64,000 nucleotides of DNA from Ulota crispa (lineage: Eukaryota > Streptophyta > Bryopsida > Orthotrichales > Orthotrichaceae): NCBI GenBank assembly GCA_963920765.1, contig OY987244.1:28810358-28874357 (forward strand), given 5' to 3'. The notes under the pieces were generated by a model. That model worked only from the letters and a program-made list of their open reading frames with translations. It made no database searches and was not told where the DNA came from. This document shows positions 46,459-57,291 of the stretch, piece by piece. Made by a program: the position numbers and the translations under genes. Numbering within the stretch: position 1 is the stretch's first letter; each line of letters begins with the position of its first letter.

Positions 46459-46799
46459 TTAAATTACTCTTTCCTATACATCTTCACAATTTGGAGATAC
46501 TGGCTATGGACAAACTTTTTTATTCTTAAGGAAATAAATAAGCCTTGGAGTATGTAGCCCCTACTTTTGTTGGTAGAAGGGTTACAACAATGTTGAGTAG
46601 ATAATAATCTTATGTAATGAAAGTATGCATATTTGGAAATGTGTAGTAGGTGATATTGAAAGAAGATCATTTTTTGGTAAAAGTTATTTTCAATACATAC
46701 TTTTGCATGTGCAATATTTTACTACTATGTACACCGTGCTTGGTTTGCTTTGAATAAATTCAAATTTTGCTAAGATCCACCAGTCTTGTCTTGTTCAAT

Positions 46800-47091
46800 G
46801 TTTTCCATCTATTTTTGAAGGGCCCTCAAGCTCCTTGATCTCCACCCATGCTTTTCAAAAAGGTGGCCTTGCACTTCAACATGCCCCATAAATAATCATT
46901 TGATCACTTATCAAAGATAGTAGAGGATAAAATTCACTAAACATAAGATGAATAGTGAGAAATAGTGTCTTGTGAGACCTTGCTAGAATTTGTAACTCAA
47001 AGTGTTTTAAGAGGGTTTTGAAAGTGTCTCAACATTTTTCATCCACTTTGGACGAGTGTCAAACCATGGGAGGCCACCGGTGGAGATGCTC
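46800..47091. mobile_element. Harbinger-like MITE, left end diverged
   Basis: The right end CCACCGGTGGAGATGCTC is intact. The interior contains CTTGATCTCCACCCATGC and GCCTTGCACTTCAACATGCC, as in 8850-9145. The left terminus cannot be placed precisely. Confidence 0.7.
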
Positions 47092-48431
47092 TAGGAAACT
47101 ATAATTGTACCCTCTCAGAAATAGATGTAATTAGTTCATTGTTACTTCTATCTAAATTGCCTAGCCACTTGCATATTACTTACATAAATCTATGCCCAAG
47201 TGCGAGGAATAAGAGAAATTTTCATTTCCTCTTAATTCCAATGGTTAAAAAAAGCTTATTGAAATATACTATAACGGAACGCACATAAACGTCCCTTATT
47301 ATTTATCTAACTTTCTCTAATTGCACCTAGCGGTCCCAATTGCGAGTTTCATAAATAGCTCAAGCTTGCTAAAACCCAGCGCTGATAGTGCTGTTATTTT
47401 AATTTTAACATTGCAGTACTCCCCCTTTTTGAAGCTATATATACTTTTTGGTAATTGTTTTGCTAAACTAGACTCATCAAAAATCGGTAGACTGCCACGT
47501 GTCTGATTCATCCCCTTCACCAATTCAAGCACCAAGTCACCATTTACATCCGGAACCTGTGAATCTTCCCAACAGCCTTTCCTTTTCCTGTTTTCTTCTT
47601 TCTTTTTGCATTTCCCACTCTCATTAAAACTTTTGTTGGGACTGCTACAACATTTTGTCCGATGCTACCAATTTGGCAAATTTGGCATATAATTTATAAC
47701 ATTACACTATATGTTGATTTAGTTCTGGTGATATTGAACTGTACAACTTCTTGTACTTTTCAACAGGTTTTCTAATAGATCTGACTGTATATTCACGTGA
47801 TTTTAGTTTTAAATTAATATTTCAGTATAGCCCAAGAATCATAAAACAAAAAGAAGCAAATATAGGGGCCAAATGCATGCATGACCAATCACAATGAAGA
47901 AACTACCACATGAGGAATCAAATGAAAACTAAGGCAGCAATCAAATGATCTTTCAAATCTCTTGTGTGCACATTACAAACAAATGTAGAAATATTTGATG
48001 TTGCAAAACAATACAACTAGATTGCTTGCATTGAGTTGAAATGAAATTTTTTTTGCCTAGGCTACCACAACTAGGCGGTGCTCTTGCATAAAGAAAGTTT
48101 ATGTGAACACTAAACCTCTTGGGGTTGTGTATGTCATTTAAAGGCTAAGATTTACAAAAAAAATTGAAATTTAGTGATATTAAGTCCTAAGGGAAATGGG
48201 ATTGCTCCCAAATTTTTCATTTGCTTTTGATGCACACAATATTATATGTTGGAGATTAAGGTGGATTTCATTAGAGTGCAGGCAAAAGTGAGAGGAATAA
48301 CTTCAGATTTTTTTGAGAGAGAGGCCACTTAAGAATATGTTCATCTTAGTTCCTATGTCAAGTGTTGAAAGAAGTGAAAAAATCATTTTTTTGGATCAAA
48401 TAGAAATAAGTGGGTTGTTACTAAATATCTA
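47092..48431. other. AT-rich spacer
   Basis: No gene or matched repeat is seen. The short frames near 47317-47535 on both strands overlap each other and have no supporting signal. Confidence 0.4.
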
Positions 48432-48433
48432 AA

Positions 48434-48839
48434 GCGAATTGCTAGCGGGACACCCTAAATTGCTAACAAGACACCCCCTGTGAGCATAAAATTTGATAAT
48501 ATTATGCTATTTTTGATTTATTCATGTGGTCCATCATTCATTCAATCAAGGTGTTACCACTTCCTTGAAAGAAAACATGATAAATAAAAATTTATGTTGA
48601 AATACTATTGAACCAATACTATTTTTTTATGTATTTTTGCTTTAAGTAACTCAAAAGTTCTATATTCTTAGTTTCAAATTTAAGCACACCTATTTTATTT
48701 TAGTATAGCCTTAGTATAGCCTTAGTATGATACAAGTGAAATAAGTATTTTGATCCAAATAAAAAATCAGCATTAAAAATCATATTTCATGCTCACATGG
48801 GTGTCTTGTTAGCGGTTTAGGGTGTTGCATTAGCAATTT
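48434..48839. mobile_element. Non-autonomous TIR element (ATTGCTAGCGGGACACC)
   Basis: The left end AATTGCTAGCGGGACACCCT and the inverse right end (GGGTGTTGCATTAGCAATT) pair over about 40 bp through GCTAACAAGACACC. The interior is shared with 12841-13549 and 20080-20715, though their termini differ. Confidence 0.8.
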
Positions 48840-49002
48840 CCTATCTAAAATCTCATTAATTTACACAATATGATCAAATAATGTCTAGCAAATCAAACTA
48901 TATTATTTTGGATCACATTGGCTTTATAGGTATAGTGTTATTACTTACAAATTCACCGTTAATGGATACTTTTATTATTATTTCATACATTTTCATTTTT
49001 AT

Positions 49003-49073
49003 CCCCTAAATGCCCACAGTACTAGAATTTGTTGTTAAAAACATCAAATTCTAGTGTCGTGGACATTTAGGGG
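49003..49073. repeat. 71-bp hairpin with CCCCTAAATG termini
   Basis: The arms CCCCTAAATGCCCACAGTAC and the inverse of CGTGGACATTTAGGGG pair over about 30 bp. The flanks are TTAT and TTAA. The termini match those of the TTAA element at 9219-9819, so this may be a minimal deletion product of that family. Confidence 0.7.
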
Positions 49074-49078
49074 TTAAT

Positions 49079-51520
49079 ATTGTAGAAACAAGAAGTGAAA
49101 TAGCATCTAAACCTTTTATATCATAAAGAATACAAAATAAGGATTTCCTTTCACTAACATACCTTATAACCTTAATGGTCATTTATAACCTTAATGGTCA
49201 TTTATACTTAGTTACATATTAGACTAATAACGACAATTTGTACTAAAAACCTAATAATGCGAATTACCCTCTGAAAAACTTTATCCATTGATCATGTTAC
49301 ATATCAACATCCAATCAAGTGTCCATGTTCTATTTGGTACGAGTAACATTAAAACGGGGATGCACGTTTGGAATGGCTAACAAAAGCGTTCACAGAAATC
49401 ACTTAGAAGAACAAAAGAAAAAGTTGTTTGCAAGTAGGTTGAGAATATACAAAGAATATCTTAACAAATTTTGAATTTTAAGATCATAATAGAAAATAAT
49501 ATTATGTGAAAAAGAGTATACAATGAAAGGAAAATCTAATTTCCTAACAACACTTACATAAAATTGAGAATTATCAACTCTAATGATATCTTGAAGGAGA
49601 TAAATTTGAAATTTTGAAATTTTAATTCAAAAAGCACGTTATTACAATTGTAGCAGTCAGGCACATCCTTGCCAATCATTTAATTTCATTTCACAAAAAA
49701 GTTCGAAAGATATCAGAATTTAACATTATATCAGATTCTTGATTCCCTATACACTGGTTTGTTGTGGAATTTTTTGTGTTAAATTTTGGCTTCTAAAGTT
49801 TGGCTTATTCTCAGCCAACCTTATCCTTTCGGTACAGCACATACTATTTGTACCCTCAGGCCAGCAAACCAGAACAGCCCCTCACAACTTCCAGCTCATA
49901 ATTTACTAAATTGGGATGTAATGATTCAACAATATATGTGCACATGAGTTCATTCAATGAACTTTAAAAATTAATCCAAATAATGACTGCTTTTAGTTAA
50001 TCTTTTTGGAATTGAGCAAATGCCAATAAGAAAACAAGGAAATTAATTTCTTATGAGATTTGCAATATATATCAAAATAGCATGAAACAAAGCTATCCGT
50101 GTGGACTATGATGATTAGAAGCCAATTTTATAATTTTGTGCAAATATTCAAGATTTAGATACTTGAGCTTGATCAAATATGCAAAAAAAAATCAATTTGG
50201 CCTCCTTAGATCCTAAAGGGGTTAACTTGAATTATGATACTGCTTTTGAAAATTTATAGGATGTACAAAAAAAGGATACAATTTTGTACAATTGTAACAT
50301 CTTGTTAGATATCCAAACAAAAAATAAAAAATATAAGGTTGGAAAGATCCTTGAACGAAATTACCTTTTGAGACATTTTTTAAATTTCTCTAATAATTAG
50401 GTGAACTACTGGGATCAATTACACAAGTTTGCAAGCCAAAATCCAAGTTACACAATCGTGCCATCATACTACTAAAATCATAGTCACTCTTGTAATACCA
50501 CATTTGACCTTTGTGATATCACATTCTATCTAACATATGAAAATCCTAATAAAGTTCCAATGAAGCATGCTTAAAATAGCAAGTGCCAACCTCTAGTAAA
50601 ACTAGATGGTTCAAAGTCCCAAAATGACAATCTTATTTTATTGTTTTTAAAGATATATGCACAATATTAGGAGATCTTAGAGTGTTTTGCTTATACACTA
50701 GGAGATGTTCCAATGTTATATTGAGTAATATGAAAATAGAGCCTTGTTATGCAATTAATCAGACCTTTTCTGCTAACAATTCCTTTGCTCTGACCAAAAT
50801 GTTTTTCAAGTCGCTAATTTTAAGAACAAAAATGCAAATCACCTCGCAAATATCAAATTTTCATCCAAATCAGTTTTTTCATCCATCAAACCACTTCATA
50901 CCCACTTTGAAGTACAAATCAATATCATTGGTCGCCACCCTAACTACACTCCAAAACTACTGTAGTAGAAAAGACGACTGACTGAAAGAACTGGGTATCC
51001 AGACAATTCTTGCCCGTGTATCTACCGGATATCTGCACTCCTACTCACTGATTGTCTGCACACGAAACCAGCCAGAAACCACTAGCTTACTGCACAGAAG
51101 TCAGAGTTGAACCCAAAAAAATGAGATTTTTAATATTTGTGACTCAGAACTTTCTTTATAATTAAACAAGGTCTGGAGCAGTAGTCCCCAGTATGTTTCT
51201 CAGAAGCAGATCAAATTGCTAAAATCACTCCAAATTGTGTCCCATAAAAAACAAAATTCAAACTTAACATTGCGCTGTTCAAATTGTTTACAGTTATCCT
51301 TGGTATTATTTTTTCAGTCCCTTCATTTGTGATTGAATTATGGACATTATTGTTATGTTCTTCTAAGAATTATTGAATCACTTGAATCCAGGAAGTTTTG
51401 TGCTAAATACTAATTAAGCGTATCCTCCAATAGCTGAAGGCAATCTAATGAAGCCTGTATCTTAGATTTTTAGACGTTAGTATCTTAAATTTTATTGTAC
51501 AAACACTTGTGTTTGTAGTA
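49079..51520. other. AT-rich spacer with a solitary TTAA-type end
   Basis: No gene is recognised. At 50209-50221, GATCCTAAAGGGG followed by TTAA (50222-50225) resembles the right end of the piggyBac-like family; I could not find its left partner. A 99-codon frame at 50682-50981 has no gene-like features. Confidence 0.4.
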
Positions 51521-51524
51521 CAAG

Positions 51525-51919
51525 TAAGGTAGTGTGCTCGTAAACCGTTCATCTAAGGGCTGAAACTGAATTTTGGGGAGGTGAAACTTTTTGAAATAAT
51601 TTTCAGTAAATTTTCTTGAAAGACAAAAGGAATTGGCATCTATCTCAAGTTTTTTCATATTTTATGGAGCTTTGTGGAATTAGTTGTGAAATTTTGAAGT
51701 GGAAAGGTCATAGGTGCTCTAAAACCACCCACCTCTCAAATTTTCGTCCCATGTACATTGTTGAAAGACTATGAATAAGACATGTACTAGTAGGGTACAT
51801 TTGGACATGTGAGCGATTTTAGAACATGAGCGGAATACAAGTGAAATATGAGTGGAATACAAGTGAAATACGAGCGGAATACGAGTGAAATATAAGCGGA
51901 ATACAAGCAGACTACCTTA
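51525..51919. mobile_element. MITE of the TAAGGTAG family
   Basis: It starts TAAGGTAGTGTGCTCG and ends GCAGACTACCTTA. The interior is close to 36559-36888. It contains a minisatellite at 51828-51908. Confidence 0.8.
51828..51908. repeat. Minisatellite, about 20-bp unit
   Basis: Four or so copies of a unit like GAGCGGAATACAAGTGAAATA, differing at one or two positions, lie inside the MITE at 51525-51919 near its right end. Confidence 0.75.
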
Positions 51920-52249
51920 AAGGGATATTCAGTCACATTTGTGAAGACCTATCTAGAATAGTATTCACAATTGTGGCTAAATTTTAGAAATAAATGTCTA
52001 TTACTAAAATCATTATTATAACAACAAATGTGATTAGCACAATGCTATGCTTGGATTTTCAAGTTTCTTTTGCTCATTTTGCAGAGTTTTTAGCAACTTT
52101 GATATATTCATGAAAATCAATTTCTGAAGTCAGGTTTAGACGTGTCAACAATATATGACTAAACCTAGAAACAATCCACCATTATATTTTCCTAAACCCT
52201 ATATGTAATGTGAAAACAAAGGGCTTGAGATTTTTTGGCATAATTTTCC

Positions 52250-52594
52250 TAAGAAAACTTCATGGATACCCTTGAAGTTTGCAATATTTACATAGATACC
52301 TGCCCCTAATTTTTCAGAAATTACACAAATACCTTTGGACCATAATTTCTAGGCATTTATTTGTTGTGCTTGTACTTCCTTCATGACCAATGTTGAAGAA
52401 GGGAATGTAATGAAACAAAAAAGAAACAACGAGCGCACAAAGGAAGAAGGGAAATTGCATGCACAACAAAACAAATGCCTGAATGTTTTGGTCCAAGATT
52501 ATGTGTGTCATTTTTGGAAAAGCAGGGGTACCTATGTGAATATTACCCCTATGTGAATATTGCAAACTTCACGGGTATCCATGAAATTTTCCCT
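52250..52594. mobile_element. Long palindromic MITE, copy 2
   Basis: Same family as 20225-20527 and 59968-60280. The outer arms are CATGGATACCCTTGAAGTTT and, inverted, AAACTTCACGGGTATCCATG. It carries a short duplication (CCTATGTGAATATT repeated near 52545-52562). Confidence 0.8.
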
Positions 52595-52857
52595 TAACAA
52601 TATATTGCTAAATATTAAAAAAGGTTCACCACTTTATTTTCCTAAACCCTACAGACAATGTGAAAACTAAGGTGTTAAACTTGAGATTTTTGGCAGTTTT
52701 TTTTAACAAATATGGCTAAAATTATTCTTAATTTTTGAGTTTTAGTTCAAAAATGTGTGGATTACAATTTGAAAATGGGAATTGATAATTGTATCACACC
52801 CTTTTGACTATTCACCACACCTAATATAAATGAGCAATATTTATAAAATTATAGTAG

Positions 52858-53117
52858 GTGTGGACCATGGGCAAATAACATCACTAAATTGAAAATACAA
52901 CCTCACATAAAAATTGCAATTTCAACTTATTTTTTTATCTCTAGATCCCTCTTATAGTATTGATTCAAAAATCTAAATCAAAATTAGCATAATTTGGATC
53001 TTATTAGTTGTAAGTTGCTATGAGCGGGATCTAGAGCAGAAAGCAAAGCTAAAGTTGCAACTTCTATGTGAGGTTGTATTTTCAATTCAGTGATATTTTC
53101 TGCCCGTGGTCCACACC
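52858..53117. mobile_element. 260-bp foldback element, TIR GTGTGGACCATGGGC
   Basis: The left end GTGTGGACCATGGGCAAATA is inverse to the right end (GCCCGTGGTCCACAC). The arms pair over about 50 bp through AAAATACAACCTCACAT. Confidence 0.8.
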
Positions 53118-53314
53118 AATGATCTTTTAAGCTTGCTAAGTTTTGTAAGATTGCCACCATAATTCTATGCAGCTAAAAAACTTCTAAACTTCATAGTATT
53201 AAACTTGAAACTTTTAACTTTTTAGCAGTGTTTTTAGCCATTTGAGCTAAAAAGAAAATCATATTTGAGACTACTGGTCCACACCTACTCAAAAATATTG
53301 GCCATATATTGTAA

Positions 53315-53767
53315 GAGCATCATCAATGTGCACACTGCGAATGGGACTCAGAAGTAGTTGGTCTTGTGTCGCTCCCTGTCCTTTCTAAGTATGCAGTTTC
53401 TTTCATCAGCCAGATCCTCCCAATGTTGACGCAACTCTCGTTGCAGATTCAAGCACGCTAGTAGAAGAATGTAAGTATTGGGCAAGTTGTTGCTGGGAAA
53501 TTGCAGGCTATTGCAAGCTATTGTAAGTCATCACAAGCAACGTGTCACTCCGTTAGCAAATGTAGTGCACATTGGGAAAACGAGCTGGGGCACAAGAAAA
53601 CATAACAATATGCCGCTCCAAGAGTTGGTTTTAACGAGGTCAAGTACAACGTTTTTGTTCCGGTGGCAAAGTTAGAGCCTTAAAAGTACCTATAATTCCC
53701 GTTAAAGTGGCCCCACCCAGAGAAATGCAGGACCAGCCCATTCCCAATGCACACATTGATGATGCTC
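53315..53767. mobile_element. Harbinger-like MITE, second copy of the 10645-11095 family
   Basis: Ends are GAGCATCATCAATGTG and CACATTGATGATGCTC. It matches 10645-11095 along its whole length (about 450 bp) with scattered differences. The left flank is TAA; the right flank is no longer recognisable. Confidence 0.85.
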
Positions 53768-54472
53768 ATCGCATGGTAGAATTGAAAGAGTGTGGTACAT
53801 GTATCAATTCCCTTTGAAGATTTGAAGAGTTTAGAATAAGCTTAGTTAGTAAATGTTTCTACTTGAGCTAAGAGTTTGAAAGTCAAGATTGGGAGCCCAG
53901 AACTGGTGCGGAGCTGCTTCCAAGGACGCCACCTTCACAGCAGCAGCAACAGCCCTTGCGGAGTCTCCGCTATAGGGGAGCCGCAATAAAAGCGCCTTTT
54001 TGTCATAACCGTAGTCTGCAGCACTGCAGATCCGCACCACAACACCAACAACAACAACAGCGGAGACGATGCGATGCGATGCAACTCATTACTCATCAGA
54101 ACAACTTACGTTAATAAACTTCCAACAAATGATCACCCATACTTCTCTCTCACTCTCTGTCTCTCACTGTCTCATATGAATGCATGATTATTTTAAAAGA
54201 AACTGTGTTGACATCGGTACTATTTTTCTACGTTTTCCATCGTACTTAACTTAGAATGGATTGAGTTTCAAAGCTCGAAGATTCTCTCTCTCGTAGTAAG
54301 CTTAGTAGTATAGTCATCACCTTTTTATTAAATGGAAAAGGAGGGACTTCATTTTCTACTTTTCTTCTACCAGGGCAAGCCCCTGTGGGCCTCACTCCAT
54401 ACTTCACAGCCCCATACTCTAACGTCTCTTCTCTTCTCATCTCCTCTTCTCTTCTCTTGACTTATTTCTCTT
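53768..54472. other. Spacer with GC-rich patch and CT-rich tract
   Basis: A GC-rich patch (53880-54080) holds CAG- and CAA-type triplet runs and several small hairpins (GCGGAGTCTCCGC). A 64-codon minus frame there has no ATG. From about 54415 to 54475 is a CT-rich tract (TCTTCTCTTCTC). Both could belong to a promoter or first exon, but I cannot assign them. Confidence 0.35.
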
Positions 54473-54645
54473 TAGAGTTCCAGAGTTTTAGAGTTCCAGA
54501 GTTTTAGAGTTCCAGAGTTTTAGAGTTCCAGAGTTTTAGAGTTACAGAGTTTTGTAGAGTTTTAGAGTTTCCAGAGTTTGCAGAGTTTTAGAGTTACAAA
54601 GTTTAGAGTTTTAGAGTTTTGGGTTTTTAGAGTTTTGGAGTTTGT
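54473..54645. repeat. Minisatellite GAGTTCCAGAGTTTTA
   Basis: A 16-bp unit (GAGTTCCAGAGTTTTA) is repeated about four times exactly and then as degenerate GAGTTTTA units to about 54645. It lies 2.6-2.8 kb upstream of the U-box start codon. Confidence 0.85.
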
Positions 54646-54792
54646 TTTGTTCCGAGGAAGGCGGTACTATTTTGCTCACGAAACAGTCGACATTGGGTGC
54701 AGGACGATGAGGTTCAACCCTCGTACAATGGCAGCTGGTTCCGTTGTAAGAGGACGCGTTGTTCCATGGACGAAGCCAGTTGAATAGCGGCA

Positions 54793-54852
54793 TTGATTGA
54801 GTTGATTGAGTTGATTGAGTTGATTGAGTGAGTGAGTGAGTGATTGATTGGG
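54793..54852. repeat. TTGATTGAG / GAGT microsatellite
   Basis: Four TTGATTGAG units are followed by GAGT and GATT repeats. It lies in the upstream region of the U-box gene. Confidence 0.85.
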
Positions 54853-57290
54853 ACGTCGTCGGCGTCAGGGGATGCGGAAGATGTGAGTCAGGGAGGGGTT
54901 TTGCTTTGGTGGGAGGTGGAGGAGGAGGAGGTAGCGGCGAGTAGAGATGATGGACGACGGCATGATGGACATGTATGTTTTCCGTGCCTCGTTTGCCGGT
55001 GTGCGTGTTTGAAAAGGCGGGGGTGTGTGTGTATGTGTGTTTTTGCGCCTTTGCGCCTTTTCTTGGATTCTGGTCGTGGCTATGGCGTGCTGTTCTGTAC
55101 GTAGGGTTTCGGGAAACCGAAACCCTTGAGTTAGGTAGCTAATCTCTCTTGTGCGATCCGTCTGAACCTGTTCTTTCTTTTGCTCATTCGGATTGTGGAG
55201 GTTATCCCCATCGATGGACGGTACTTAAAACGTGCCATCTTCAGTTACCCTTGAAACCTAAGAATACTGTTTGCTTCTTTTTTTTTCAGTTTTTACGTGA
55301 TTTAGAGAGACTGCAGGTTGGCGGTAAAATGACCTAACTGGTCACCCTCTGCCATTCTGTTCGGAGTGCTAGGAATCGGTAACGTTAAGAAATACTTGCA
55401 AGGGTTTCTTAGTCTGCATTGTACTCTACTGTACTGTTAGAATGGTATAATACAACAGTAATCTCCTGCTGGGTTCTCTACGATTTTGGCAAGGAACCAG
55501 GTTAGGTCGAGTGATCGGTACTCTTACGTGGCAATCGTAGATAAACATATGTGTTTTTTCTCACTTTCCCCTCGTTTGTCAGAATTTTGAAGGTGTTGGT
55601 TCTTCATCGATCACAAATGTTCTGTTTTTGAGTGGGCTAGCTTTTTGGCAATTTTGAGATCTGATGTTGGGTACTATGAAAATGCTAGCTTGAATATCCT
55701 ACCTTTTGATATTTTACCCTATTTTAAACACGGAATGTTGAGAAAGAGGATACTGTTTGCGTCACTAACCTAGGAGAGTGCTTTTATTGAGAGAACACTC
55801 AGTAAAGCTCACTGGAGAGTTTATTTAGGGTATAATAAGAGTCGAACTCTCTTCTGATCGAAGTTCTCTTTTTTAATTTCTAGGCAATCATTCAAAATGG
55901 GAGTTTTGGAAGGGATAGTAAATAACCCCATTTTTCCATTCAAAGTTGAGTCTGCAGTAGACGTTGTTAGGTCATGTCACGCTTACTCGTAACGGGCTTA
56001 TTGAAGGCTAGCTGAGTGTTGCGTTTGCTGTGGCAAGGCAGTGAGTGTCAGGTCTGTATGCAAGGTACAGGATACCATCTGCGTCAATCTAAACAGTTTA
56101 CCATATGTAAAAGTGTGGTTTTTGGAGCACAGTATAAATTTGTGGAGAGATCATTGGGCACAAGAGCCATATCCGTTGCGATTCATGTGCTTTTAATTCA
56201 CTATGTAGGATTTTCATCAGTTTTAGATTGGGAGGTTGGAGACTACTGTACGTGACTGTAGACAACTTACCCCGTGTATATTCAAAGATGAGCGGGTGTA
56301 GACATTTAGCCAAGTACTAGTATACGAAGTACTAATATACGGACACACGCTTTGCGCGAGTTGGACATGTATGGGTAATGGAACATTCAACTTTATAGAA
56401 AATCGATATCTCACTAATGTTGATGTACTTTACAGAAAATTAATCAATATCTCACAACTAGTTTAGAATCTAAGCCTGATGCATTGTCATTTTGATCCTT
56501 TTTTGAAACCCAAAATAGTAATTGGCTTCATCACAATGCTACTCTGTAATACTTTGCTAAGGGCATTTTGCGTTTTGTTGGTTTTCTAGCACATGGTTGG
56601 ATGGTGTTTGGTGTTCTATATTTGGGGCATCCTTTATTGCTTCAACTTCTGCCAAATAGTTCTAGAATATTTTGGAAAAGGACATGGTTGAAGGGGCGCT
56701 TGGTGTTCTCTATCTAAGGCGTCCTTCATTGCTGCAACTTACATAAAAAAGTTCTAGAAAGTTCTGGAAAAGGGCACGGAGTTGAAATCCTCCCACCTAA
56801 GTAGTATAGACAGATAGATAGATATAGTTGCACCATTTGCCAATACGCCTGACCAGGTTTGTGAATATCCGTAGAACCTGTCTAAACTGATATACTTGGG
56901 ACCGGGTGGGGAATTGGAAGTATTAGTTTATATTAGTTTATGAAGGTTATTGGTTTACACAATGGGGTGAGGAGGGGTGGGTTGTGTTGGGATTGGCATG
57001 TGATATTTAACTTACAGACAATATTAGTTTATGCAATATTAGTTAAGGGTATGTTCACACTTGGTGTTAGGAGGGGTATTAGCAATATGAATGCAATCTA
57101 AAAGTTTGTCCAAATGCATCTAATTTTCCTTCACTATTACCACTTTTAACATAAAGTGTGAACATACCCTTAGACAGGTTTTATTGTACACGAGTTGCTG
57201 TTGGTAACGAAAGGGTGCTATTGTAGAGGGAGGAGATCAGGTCCCTGACAGTGTTGGTGTGCTCTGCCTTATACTGGAATGTGCTTACAG
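54853..57290 (+). promoter_or_regulatory. Probable promoter, 5' UTR exon(s) and leader intron of the U-box gene
   Basis: The first coding exon begins right after an acceptor (GTGCTTACAG, 57281-57290), one base before the ATG, so at least one 5' UTR exon lies upstream. The GC-rich stretch at about 54840-55110 is the best candidate, but I cannot identify its donor or a TATA box with confidence. The 57057-57169 MITE would then lie in the leader intron. Confidence 0.45.
57057..57169 (+). mobile_element. 113-bp MITE, TIR GGGTATGTTCACACTT
   Basis: Ends are GGGTATGTTCACACTTGG and AAAGTGTGAACATACCC, flanked by TAA and TTA. Same family as 39805-39927 and 61295-61415. It lies about 120 bases before the U-box coding exon. 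Confidence 0.85.
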
Positions 57291-57291
57291 G

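Noticed and set aside
50682-50981. 99-codon + frame in the AT-rich spacer
   Set aside because: It has no recognisable motif, splice context or repeat relation. Composition is like the surrounding spacer.
53846-54040. 64-codon minus frame in the GC-rich patch
   Set aside because: It has no ATG, no homologue I recognise, and low-complexity triplet runs that keep the frame open.
54473-54645. Regular repeats as a CRISPR-like array
   Set aside because: Units are 8-16 bp with no unique spacers, in a eukaryotic genome. This is an ordinary minisatellite.
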